Shown here: positions 1 through 7,408 of the stretch, piece after piece
Numbering within the stretch: the stretch's first letter is position 1
Layout of the letters: every line of letters begins with the position of its first letter
Assembly (NCBI GenBank): GCA_023131835.1
Contig: JAGLZA010000031.1
Location: forward strand, 1-32,943
Source of the DNA: Caldifarciminota bacterium
GTDB lineage: Bacteria; Hydrothermota; UBA3072
Length of the DNA: 32,943 nucleotides
Direction: 5' to 3'
Translations under genes and position numbers: made by a program
Notes under the pieces: generated by a model
Databases searched by the model: none
What the model saw: only the letters and a program-made list of their open reading frames with translations
What the model was told of the DNA's origin: nothing

Positions 1-120
1 ATTATTTTTCTTTGTGTCCTTTGTGTCTCTGTGGTGAACATTCTTCAATCTTCATTGGAGCGGAGCGCCTATCTGTGTTATCTGTGTCAAAAAAAGAGGG
101 GTATTAGGTGCATTTTAACC
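1..120. repeat. Repeat-bearing leader before the first operon
   Basis: No gene is visible. Positions 10-34 hold the 9-bp-period phrase CTTTGTGTC, CTTTGTGTC, TCTGTGG. Positions 71-89 hold two copies of a related ATCTGTGT phrase. Between them, ATTGGAGCGGAGCGCC (54-69) resembles ATTGGAACGAAGCGCC at 14905-14920. These phrases are reverse complements of, or close relatives of, those in the other gene-free gaps. Confidence 0.6.
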
Positions 121-148
121 TTGACAAACACTTATATTCTTTTATAAT
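121..148 (+). promoter_or_regulatory. Sigma-70-type promoter of the purM-tsaD operon
   Basis: TTGACA at 121-126 and TATAAT at 143-148 are separated by 16 bp, which is near-consensus for the housekeeping sigma factor. Transcription should start near 155. The Shine-Dalgarno AGGAGG follows at about 161, giving a very short 5' leader before the ATG at 171. Confidence 0.85.
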
Positions 149-170
149 ATATATAAATTAGGAGGGGACA

Positions 171-1718
171 ATGAGACGGATATTGTTTGCTAGTATATAT
201 ATTATATTTTTGGTAAATGCACAAAGCCTTAGAAGGGAATCTTATATAGATATTCCAACAGCTCATCATAAAGAAGGGGTATTTTTGAATCTGAACGGTT
301 CTTATCCTGTAGGTAGTGAGAATGAGGTGAGAACGGACATCAACGGAGGACTTGGTGTTTCCTTGAATCAGATTGATGCAACTCTCAAGTGGTATAGTGG
401 AGCTGATTTTTCACTTGATATATCATATCAAATACTCAAACAAAAGAATAATTTACCCAGTGTATCTGTGGGACTTGATAATCTTACCTATAATCAGTAT
501 ATTTCTCCGATAGGTCATGATACCGTCACTTATGCAGATGAGGGATATGTCCCCAGGCCACCAGAGGTAGCATCAGCCTATATTGCTGCCACCAAAACAT
601 TTACCGAGTCATTTGAAATGACCTTTGGACTGGGAAGGGGTAAATACGTAGGGTATGGTCCTCGCAGCCATCTACTCAATTTTGATGCCTTTTTTGATGA
701 GGAACATGAGAATATCGTTTTTGGTCTATTTGGAGGGTTGAAGTTCAGTGTTCCCGGAGGAGGCCCCTCCTTCATTATCGAAACCGATGGTCGTGACGCT
801 AATCTTGGGATACAATACGAAACCGGAATATTTAAAGGGACTCTGGGACTTCTCAAATTTGAGCATTTTATTGTCGAAGAAGCTCATACTCTTACGCCAA
901 GAATCAATGGTAGTTTCTCCTTTAAAGTCAAATCATTTGAAGCAGTAAAACCAGGTCAGATAAACATACGACTCCTTGCTGAAGAAACAGGAAAACCGAT
1001 TCCAGGTAGACTCATCCTTGCAAATGGAGGTAAAAAGATAGTTGATATCCCTTCCACCGGGAAAACAACCGTTACTCTTGACCCTAACACCTATATGTTC
1101 ACAGTGAGTGCGCTTAATTATAAGATGAAAAAAGCAAGGATAACTGTTCGTCCAAATCAGACCAAGAACCTAGTTATAAAGCTGACTAAGAAGTATACAC
1201 CGAATATGTTATCATCAATGAAATACACCCAAAAGGGAGCGGCGCATTATAAGGAAGGTAAGCTCATAAGAGCCAGAAAGGAACTCAAGGCAGCTCTTAA
1301 TTTGTATCCTGAGAATAAGAAAGCAAAGGAAGGGCTTAAATTAGTTAAAAAAGCGATTCAGGATACTGTGTATAAATTAAGAGAAAAAGCAATAACCCTT
1401 GAGGGTTCAAAGCCCAATGAAGCACTTTCACTCTGGCAAAAAGTACTGGGTTGGGAACCTGATAATGCAGAAGCAAAAGAACATATCCGGAAATTGGAAA
1501 CCCGTAAAAAAGTAACCACACGACCTAAGAAAAAGGTAGTGAAGAAAAAAGCCAAACTAACTCCTTCTCAAATTGCAGATTTATATAGACAGGGAGCCAA
1601 GGAATACCTGAAAGGTAACTATCGCACTGCCGCAAGTTATTTTAAAAGGGTTCTTCAGGCCGACCCCAATCATAAGGGAGCAAAAGTCTACTTGAAGAAG
1701 GCAACCGCAAAATTATAG
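171..1718 (+). CDS. Secreted YjbH-like / PEGA / TPR envelope protein
   Basis: Probable envelope protein of 515 residues. Residues 1-17 form a signal peptide ending VNA. Residues about 25-250 are rich in alternating beta-strand sequence, with a phrase ETDGRDANLGIQYE that resembles YjbH-type outer-membrane proteins. Residues about 260-340 look like a PEGA domain (PGQINIRLL through the closing VIKLTKK). Three TPR-like helical pairs follow at about 350-395, 400-445 and 463-510, with a very basic linker (KKKVVKKKAK) before the last. The start is supported by AGGAGG and an upstream promoter. The purM start codon directly abuts its stop, so the two are surely co-transcribed. No enzymatic motif is visible. 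A role in envelope architecture or polysaccharide export is inferred from domain style only. Confidence 0.8.
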   Translation: MRRILFASIYIIFLVNAQSLRRESYIDIPTAHHKEGVFLNLNGSYPVGSENEVRTDINGGLGVSLNQIDATLKWYSGADFSLDISYQILKQKNNLPSVSVGLDNLTYNQYISPIGHDTVTYADEGYVPRPPEVASAYIAATKTFTESFEMTFGLGRGKYVGYGPRSHLLNFDAFFDEEHENIVFGLFGGLKFSVPGGGPSFIIETDGRDANLGIQYETGIFKGTLGLLKFEHFIVEEAHTLTPRINGSFSFKVKSFEAVKPGQINIRLLAEETGKPIPGRLILANGGKKIVDIPSTGKTTVTLDPNTYMFTVSALNYKMKKARITVRPNQTKNLVIKLTKKYTPNMLSSMKYTQKGAAHYKEGKLIRARKELKAALNLYPENKKAKEGLKLVKKAIQDTVYKLREKAITLEGSKPNEALSLWQKVLGWEPDNAEAKEHIRKLETRKKVTTRPKKKVVKKKAKLTPSQIADLYRQGAKEYLKGNYRTAASYFKRVLQADPNHKGAKVYLKKATAKL

Positions 1719-2711
1719 ATGCTGTACAAGAATGTCGGAGTTGACATCAATAAAGCAGAGAAGGCTCTGGCAGGAATAAAATCAGATATACAAAAGACAC
1801 ATAATAAATATGTTTTGTCCGAGCCTGGATATTTTGGGGCAGCATACCAAATACCTGAATCTTACAAGAATCCTGTTCTTATTAGCAGTATTGATGGGGT
1901 AGGAACAAAGATATTGGTAGCGATAGAGGCGGGTAAGTTTAAGGGATTGGGAGAGGATATAGTTAACCATTGTGTTAATGATATACTTACAATGGGAGCA
2001 AAACCCCTGTTCCTGACTGATTATTTTGCCTGTGGAAAATTAGATGAGAATGTGATTACATCTATTGTTCAGGGAATAACCAAAGCGTGTAAGGAAAATG
2101 ATTGTGCCCTTATCGGAGGAGAAACGGCTGAAATGCCAGATATGTATCCTGATGAACTATTTGACCTCGCAGCTTCGATTACGGGCATTGTTGAAAAAGA
2201 TGAAATCATAGATGGACATAAGATAAAGAGTGGAGATAAAGTCTATGGTTTAAAATCATCTGGATTTCACACCAATGGCTATTCGCTAATACGCTCTGTA
2301 ATTTCCAATATGGCAAAACTCTCTCTGGATAGTTACATCCCTGAGATGGAGGATACACTGGGAGAAATACTCCTTCGCTCACACCGTTCCTATTATAAAA
2401 TACTCTGCCCCTACCTTGATTCCATCACCGGTCTGGTTCATATCACCGGAGGAGGATTCTATCAGAATATTCCAAGGGTTATCCCTGAGGGCCTTAGTTG
2501 TCATATAGATATAAAGAAGTGGGATATTCCTTACATCTTTAAATTCTTCGCGGATAAAGGAGATATACCTTCAGTAGAAGCATTTAATGTTTTTAATATG
2601 GGTATTGGAATGATAGTAATTGCGAAAGAACTGGATATCGGGGTTGAAATTGGCGAGATCTGTTGTGGAAAAGAACCCGTAGTATTAGATGGCATTGATG
2701 CAATTCTATAA
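1719..2711 (+). CDS. purM: Phosphoribosylformylglycinamidine cyclo-ligase (AIR synthase)
   Basis: Catalyses the ATP-dependent ring closure of FGAM to aminoimidazole ribonucleotide, in the cytoplasmic purine pathway. The 330-residue protein has the family landmarks: DGVGTK at 59-64, the HCVNDIL segment at about 84-90, and the signature GGETAEMPDMY at 133-143. The C-terminal half carries KSSGFHTNGYSL and HITGGGF. It is slightly shorter than the usual 340-350 residues but complete at both ends. The ATG abuts the stop of the upstream TPR gene, and only a weak purine-rich stretch precedes it, so translational coupling is likely. No other purine biosynthesis gene is adjacent. The grouping with a YbbR-like protein and tsaD looks like a housekeeping operon rather than a pathway operon. 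Confidence 0.95.
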   Translation: MLYKNVGVDINKAEKALAGIKSDIQKTHNKYVLSEPGYFGAAYQIPESYKNPVLISSIDGVGTKILVAIEAGKFKGLGEDIVNHCVNDILTMGAKPLFLTDYFACGKLDENVITSIVQGITKACKENDCALIGGETAEMPDMYPDELFDLAASITGIVEKDEIIDGHKIKSGDKVYGLKSSGFHTNGYSLIRSVISNMAKLSLDSYIPEMEDTLGEILLRSHRSYYKILCPYLDSITGLVHITGGGFYQNIPRVIPEGLSCHIDIKKWDIPYIFKFFADKGDIPSVEAFNVFNMGIGMIVIAKELDIGVEIGEICCGKEPVVLDGIDAIL

Positions 2712-3273
2712 CAGGATTAGAAACCTTGCTCCTTTAATTATTTCATTATCACTTGGTACAGCATTCTGGTTTTATGCTAAAACAGATAGTGTTATTACCA
2801 CTTATATGAAATTTCCTATAAAGGTTGAAACTTCAAGAAATCTTATTGTAACAACTATCTCTCCGGATTCACTTACCCTGAGGGTGACAGGGAAATTACG
2901 ACTTCAACAAATTTTGCAAAATACTGTTCCGCGAATCAAAGCTTCTTACAATCATACTGGAATGTTCACAATAGCACTTGAGGAAAACAGCCTTCGGTTT
3001 CCGGTATGGTTAAGAGTCAAAGAATTTGATATTATTGAGCCCGATTCTATAAAAATTCACCTGGATTCCCTGATTCAAAAAAAAATACCTGTTATTCTGA
3101 TTGAAGGACTTCATAGCAGCCCAGGGGAAGTAACTATCAAAGGGCCAAGAAGTATTATTGAGAATATCTCCTACATAAGCCCTGATTCCATTCCAAAGGG
3201 CAATATAACAACTATTACAATAGTAGATAAACTTATTGAGGTTAAACCGCGCAGGATAAGAATAAAAAGGTGA
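2689..3273 (+). CDS. YbbR-like membrane-anchored protein
   Basis: A 194-residue protein with one N-terminal membrane helix (about 13-31, LAPLIISLSLGTAFWFY) and an extracytoplasmic beta-rich region. The phrases WFYAKTDSVITTYMKFPIKVE and PDSLTLRVTGK resemble YbbR/CdaR repeats, and a second, partial YbbR-like unit starts near 125 (KIPVILIEG, then VTIKGPRSIIENI). In Firmicutes, YbbR proteins sit next to and regulate c-di-AMP cyclases, but no cyclase is visible here. The frame opens at 2689, 23 bp inside purM; a second in-frame ATG at 2698 is an equally possible start. Neither has a clear Shine-Dalgarno, which fits translational coupling. The stop overlaps the tsaD start in a GTGA. Confidence 0.7.
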   Translation: MALMQFYNRIRNLAPLIISLSLGTAFWFYAKTDSVITTYMKFPIKVETSRNLIVTTISPDSLTLRVTGKLRLQQILQNTVPRIKASYNHTGMFTIALEENSLRFPVWLRVKEFDIIEPDSIKIHLDSLIQKKIPVILIEGLHSSPGEVTIKGPRSIIENISYISPDSIPKGNITTITIVDKLIEVKPRRIRIKR

Positions 3274-4247
3274 CGATCTTAGGGATTGAAACCTCCTGTG
3301 ACGAAACAGGTGTGGCTTTACTTAAAGATGGGGAAGTCATAGCAAATAATATTTATTCTCAGATCGTCCATACCAAATTTGGAGGGGTGGTTCCTGAATT
3401 GGCTTCAAGAGAACACATAAAGAAACTATTACCTATGGTCAAGAAAATACTGAGTGAAAATCAAATCTCTCTTGAGGATATAGATGGGGTGGCTGTAACC
3501 TATGGCCCAGGACTTATATCCTGTCTCCTGATAGGATTGAACTTTGCTAAGGGGTTATCTTACTCTCTTGATATACCCTTTATCGGGGTTAATCATTTAG
3601 AAGCGCATATCTATTCTCCCTTTATAACGAACAAAGAATTTAAACCCCCATTCCTTTCGCTTCTGGTATCGGGTGGGCATACTCAATTAATCAAGGTGAG
3701 AGGGTTGGGAGATTACGAAATACTCGGTAGCACACTGGACGATGCCTGTGGGGAAGCCTTTGATAAGGTATCAAAACTTATAGGTACTGGATATCCCGGG
3801 GGACTTGCTATTGAGTTCTGGGCAGAGGAAGGTGATCCCTTTGCCTTTGATTTTCCCGTACCTGATCCCAGAGGACTGGATTTCTCATATTCCGGGTTAA
3901 AAACGAGTGTCCTTTATACCTATCAAAAACTTTCACAAAAAGAATGTGTTGAACGAATCAAGGATATTGCCGCGTCTTTTCAACGAGTAGCAATACAATC
4001 TCTTATCCTTAAACTCAAAAGAGCAATAGATAAAACCGGGATAAAAACCGTATCAGTATCTGGTGGGGTATCTGCCAATAAACTCCTTCGAATGCAACTG
4101 AGTGAATTATCCATTGATTGGGCAGTTCCTGAGCCTGGATTTACAATGGATAATGGGGCTATGATTGCTTTCCTTGGTTACAAACTCCTCTGTAATGGAT
4201 ATAGTTCGAATTTCAATCTCCACGCAAACTCGAATTTAACCCTTTGA
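3270..4247 (+). CDS. tsaD: tRNA N6-adenosine threonylcarbamoyltransferase
   Basis: Transfers threonylcarbamoyl from TC-AMP to A37 of ANN-decoding tRNAs (t6A synthesis), acting with TsaB and TsaE. The protein opens with ILGIETSCDETG (3-14). It carries the metal-binding HLEAH at 109-113, the nucleotide loop SGGHTQL at about 134-140, an AFDKVSK segment, and SVSGGVSANKLLR and MDNGAMIA near the C-terminus. At 325 residues it is slightly shorter than typical. The start is a GTG that overlaps the previous gene by 4 bp, and the protein register fits the family N-terminus exactly. The 3' end overlaps the convergent NTPase gene by 12 bp, leaving no room for an intergenic terminator. Confidence 0.95.
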   Translation: MTILGIETSCDETGVALLKDGEVIANNIYSQIVHTKFGGVVPELASREHIKKLLPMVKKILSENQISLEDIDGVAVTYGPGLISCLLIGLNFAKGLSYSLDIPFIGVNHLEAHIYSPFITNKEFKPPFLSLLVSGGHTQLIKVRGLGDYEILGSTLDDACGEAFDKVSKLIGTGYPGGLAIEFWAEEGDPFAFDFPVPDPRGLDFSYSGLKTSVLYTYQKLSQKECVERIKDIAASFQRVAIQSLILKLKRAIDKTGIKTVSVSGGVSANKLLRMQLSELSIDWAVPEPGFTMDNGAMIAFLGYKLLCNGYSSNFNLHANSNLTL

Positions 4248-4766
4248 TTTTCCGGATTCCGCACTAGACAGGAGTAGCTCTTCAAGCCCTTTCTTTGTCT
4301 TCTTATATAGTTCATCTCTGTTCATAACTGTAAGTTGATAGAGTTTATCTGGCTCTGATACAATATGCTTCATCCTCATATGCAGGATAGCAAGCAGATT
4401 TTTGTCGGATTTCAGGATTTTATTTACAGCAATCATAAAGTCAGGATGTTTCATTTCCATAGGACCTATCTCATCAATAATATATAAATCAGCCTCTCGT
4501 CTGATTACCTGAATTCCCTGTTCGATTCCTCCAATCTTAACATAATACCTTCCGAATTGGATTCCAGGTGGAGTTGTTGAGGAGAGTAAAAATTTTTCTT
4601 TTTCGGGTAAGGTTGTAATTCTAAATCCTGTTCTTTTTCCATGTTTCCGCATCTCTTCTGTATGAAATCCCGTAATCCTGCTCTCCTTTTCCATTAGCCA
4701 GGATGTTAGTTTCTTGATAAGTGTTGTTTTTCCTGTCCCTGGTTTTCCGGTTATGAAGATTCTCAT
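4236..4766 (-). CDS. THEP1-like nucleoside-triphosphatase
   Basis: Small P-loop NTPase of 176 residues. Walker A is GKPGTGKTT at 7-15. Walker B and the family signature are LYIIDEIGPMEM at 94-105, as in the archaeal/thermophile NTPase_1 (THEP1) family that hydrolyses NTPs in vitro; the cellular role of that family is not settled. A central GFHTEEMR and a RTGFRI segment also match family style. No Shine-Dalgarno precedes the ATG, but a TATAAT lies only 15 bases upstream, so the mRNA may be almost leaderless. The 3' end overlaps tsaD on the opposite strand. Confidence 0.85.
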   Translation of the reverse strand: MRIFITGKPGTGKTTLIKKLTSWLMEKESRITGFHTEEMRKHGKRTGFRITTLPEKEKFLLSSTTPPGIQFGRYYVKIGGIEQGIQVIRREADLYIIDEIGPMEMKHPDFMIAVNKILKSDKNLLAILHMRMKHIVSEPDKLYQLTVMNRDELYKKTKKGLEELLLSSAESGKSKG

Positions 4767-4773
4767 AGTTGGG

Positions 4774-4797
4774 ATTCAAGGATTATAAAATTCAAGG
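4774..4797 (-). promoter_or_regulatory. TATAAT -10 box between two direct 8-bp repeats
   Basis: Read on the minus strand, TATAAT occupies 4787-4782, 15 bases from the ATG at 4766. Two exact copies of CCTTGAAT (plus strand ATTCAAGG at 4774-4781 and 4790-4797) flank it with a 16-bp period. No good -35 box is seen at the expected distance. The arrangement could be an operator for a regulator binding across the -10 box, or coincidence in AT-rich DNA. Confidence 0.4.
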
Positions 4798-4889
4798 TAC
4801 TTAATTATTAGTCTTCTCCAGTCTTATCCTAGGTTACCTTCTTTCATTTTTATCGAGGCTGGGAAGTTTCTCCCACATTTATTCTTAAT

Positions 4890-5462
4890 CTAACCTTCCA
4901 GTATTATCTCATCCAGGGGTCTTTTGGGGACATGATGAACATTGTTCTCATCTCGCCAATATTTTATATCACCATCAAGACCTACTGTCTCAAGGACTAT
5001 GGTCTCCCTGGGCTTCCCAAGTGCAATGATAAGGAGTATTTTATAACGGTCTGGTATTTGGAGAACCTTACGCAGTCCTTCCCGGTCGATAGAACCAATC
5101 ATACAGCCAGCCAATCCCTTCTCTGTTGCTCCCAGAAGAATGCTCTGTGCCGCAATCCCGTGGTCGCAACCAGAGGATTCAGCAATTTCGGTATCTCTGA
5201 GTATAATGATATATGCAGAAGGTCTTTCTCCTTCAAGAGGTCCGGCCCAGTCCGAAAGATAGCCGGCCCATTTAGTATGCGGGAATATCAGTTCATTCTT
5301 ATCAGAATCAGAAGATAGTATGTATTTTAGAGGTTGTAGGTTAGCTGCTGATGCAGAAAGTCTCGCAAGATCAACCAATTCTCTCAATGTCTTAAGATTT
5401 ATTTCAACTTCTTGATGAAATCGCCGATAGCTCCTGTTCTTTAGTATTAAATTCCTTATCAT
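4890..5462 (-). CDS. Nitroreductase-family FMN protein
   Basis: A 190-residue member of the nitroreductase (NfsA/FRP-like) fold, typically an FMN-dependent NAD(P)H oxidoreductase. The N-terminus NRSYRRFHQE (9-18) is the usual Arg-rich FMN phosphate-binding start. The segment SASAANLQPLKYIL at about 36-49 and the later GCDHGIAAQSILLGATEKGLAGCMIG are the family's second and third landmarks. The C-terminus (ALGKPRET, then KYWRDENNVHHVPKRPLDEII) matches the usual GyP-x-E plus trailing arm. The start has a good ribosome site, AGGGGAGG, just upstream. Substrate cannot be told from sequence. The 123-bp gap to the NTPase and 111-bp gap upstream hold nothing obvious apart from a weak CTCTC/GAGAG hairpin near 5505. 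Confidence 0.85.
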   Translation of the reverse strand: MIRNLILKNRSYRRFHQEVEINLKTLRELVDLARLSASAANLQPLKYILSSDSDKNELIFPHTKWAGYLSDWAGPLEGERPSAYIIILRDTEIAESSGCDHGIAAQSILLGATEKGLAGCMIGSIDREGLRKVLQIPDRYKILLIIALGKPRETIVLETVGLDGDIKYWRDENNVHHVPKRPLDEIILEG

Positions 5463-5573
5463 ATTTACCTCCCCTTATATTCCTGCTACACTACTCTCAT
5501 TATTCTCTCGTAAAGTACAAGAGAGGAATTAATCACTCATCCAATCAACAACTTAATGATTCGACTATTCTAC

Positions 5574-7397
5574 TTATCTTACTACAACAAATTTTTCGGT
5601 TTGACTCTCCTTTCCACAACTCACATTGATAAAGTATATGCCTGCCGGGGAATTCCTCATGTCCAGAGATAGATGATAATATCCGGGTTCCTGATTTTTG
5701 CGGACTACCCTCTTCATTATTCTGCCAGCGACATCGTAGACCTTGAATGTTACATCAGTCTTTTTGGGTAGGGCATAGAAAACATCCAGAGAGTTTCTTG
5801 TCGGATTTGGAGAGAGTGCTGATATATTGAAAAATAAAGGAATATCCGCTTCTTCTATGCCTGTTCCTTCGCAGTATGCATTCATTGATAGAGTGTCATC
5901 CAGGGAATATTCATCCTCTGCTAAACCAGTATAACTGACAAATCTATATGTACCATACTCACTGCATTGCCAATCGCTGAATTGGACAGTGTCTGTTGAA
6001 TCAGGCATCAAGTTCAACACCTCAGAACTATCACTATAGATAACATAATCAAGGGAATCATAGATTATGAAATAGGTATAAAAGTCCTCGGCAGCATTAC
6101 CAAGGTTTGCACAAATTGCCTCAGGGGTATAAGTGGAGTCTTTTTTTAAGGAATCAGGCGGTGATGTTATAGCAAGGAGTGATCCGTTTTTGGAAAAAGT
6201 ATACCGGGTATATATATCGCTGTGGCTATCTTTTTCATAGACAACCCATAGATGTCCGGTAGAATCAAAAGCAGCTTCTGGCCAATAGTTATTTCTGGTA
6301 TCATCTGTTATCTTTTCTTCAGGAGACCATGCAGACCCATTCCATGCAGACATGTAAAGTTGATATTGTGCATTTTCGTCCTGCCCGCACCATACAACAA
6401 CCGGATTCTGAGTAGATGGCTCAAATGTAATCGATGGGAATTTATCATTGAGTGTATCGGGTGTATTCACAATTTCCGGTGTTGACCATGAACCGCCAGT
6501 ATACCTTGAATAATATATCTCTCCCCATTTACCAATCCAGTACCCACCACCGTCAATTTTCTTGAGGTATTTATACCAGACAAGCCACGGAGTGCCATCA
6601 GGTGCAATCTTGACCTGAGGTCGATATTCAATACAGGTATCCTGTGTAATCAATGATTCGGGTGAGAAGCCAGAACCTGTCCATCTGCTAAAGAATATAT
6701 CGGTTGTAGTATCAGAATTTGCATCCTCCACATTATTATACCATACCACCAATGGATTATCTCCATCTAATACGATAGAGGAATGACCACTTGATAAATC
6801 CCCGGTGTTTACATATCCGGTAGTCCAGATACCTGTCCAGCGCCACCAACCTATTCTTGAGCCTTTGTCTGCAACAATCCATGTTTCTCCACTTGTAGAA
6901 TCAACTACTATGCTTGGACTCATTCTTATTCCATCTGAATCGACCGTATCCGATGTCCATCCCGTACCATCAAGAGAAGTTCTTATTAATCCAGTTAATG
7001 CACGGGGATTATCCTTTACAACACAATCATATCCAATCCTTTCTTCATCTTCTATAAGTAATTTACGTCCATCCTTTTTATCATAGCACAGACTGGGCCA
7101 GGCTACAGAAGGATAACCGTGTTGATTGAGGCAAGCGCCAAAGGCAGAACCACAAGAATTGTCTATTTGGGCTAAAAGACTCTCTGGTGAGAAGGCGTCA
7201 CCCAACCACCTTGCATGGTAAAAATTGATAAAAGTTCCGACACCGTACCAGAAAACCCAGGTTGTTCCATCCTTATCAACCACTATCTCCGGTACCCTAT
7301 CCGAATATCCATCAGGGGCTGTAACCCTGATTTCCGGTGACCAACCAGCATAGATAGTTAAAGAGAATATCAATAAAACAAAGATAAGTTTTCTCAT
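5574..7397 (-). CDS. Secreted beta-propeller protein with type IX-like C-terminal sorting domain (paralogue 1)
   Basis: A 607-residue secreted protein. Residues 1-17 are a signal peptide (MRKLIFVLLIFSLTIYAG). Residues about 20-400 contain repeated blades of the form PEIVVDKDGTTWVFW, PQVKIAPDGTPWLVW, PSITFEPSTQNPVVVW and PEAAFDSTGHLWVVY, which suggests a BNR/sialidase-like propeller without visible sialidase catalytic residues. Residues about 405-515 form a CARDB-like beta-sandwich (SPPDSLKKDSTYTPEAICANLG). The last ~80 residues (PNPTRNSLDVFYALP, YDVAGRIMK, SPAGIYFI, closing KFVVVR) are a Por-secretion/FlgD-like sorting tail. AAAGGAG precedes the ATG, and only 11 bp separate it from the upstream paralogue. 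Function unknown; probably surface-bound or released. Confidence 0.85.
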   Translation of the reverse strand: MRKLIFVLLIFSLTIYAGWSPEIRVTAPDGYSDRVPEIVVDKDGTTWVFWYGVGTFINFYHARWLGDAFSPESLLAQIDNSCGSAFGACLNQHGYPSVAWPSLCYDKKDGRKLLIEDEERIGYDCVVKDNPRALTGLIRTSLDGTGWTSDTVDSDGIRMSPSIVVDSTSGETWIVADKGSRIGWWRWTGIWTTGYVNTGDLSSGHSSIVLDGDNPLVVWYNNVEDANSDTTTDIFFSRWTGSGFSPESLITQDTCIEYRPQVKIAPDGTPWLVWYKYLKKIDGGGYWIGKWGEIYYSRYTGGSWSTPEIVNTPDTLNDKFPSITFEPSTQNPVVVWCGQDENAQYQLYMSAWNGSAWSPEEKITDDTRNNYWPEAAFDSTGHLWVVYEKDSHSDIYTRYTFSKNGSLLAITSPPDSLKKDSTYTPEAICANLGNAAEDFYTYFIIYDSLDYVIYSDSSEVLNLMPDSTDTVQFSDWQCSEYGTYRFVSYTGLAEDEYSLDDTLSMNAYCEGTGIEEADIPLFFNISALSPNPTRNSLDVFYALPKKTDVTFKVYDVAGRIMKRVVRKNQEPGYYHLSLDMRNSPAGIYFINVSCGKESQTEKFVVVR

Positions 7398-7408
7398 CTC
7401 TCTCCTTT

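Noticed and set aside
4932-5318. A 128-codon frame antisense to the nitroreductase
   Set aside because: The opposite strand encodes a clear nitroreductase with its motifs; the antisense peptide has no recognisable pattern and no ribosome site.
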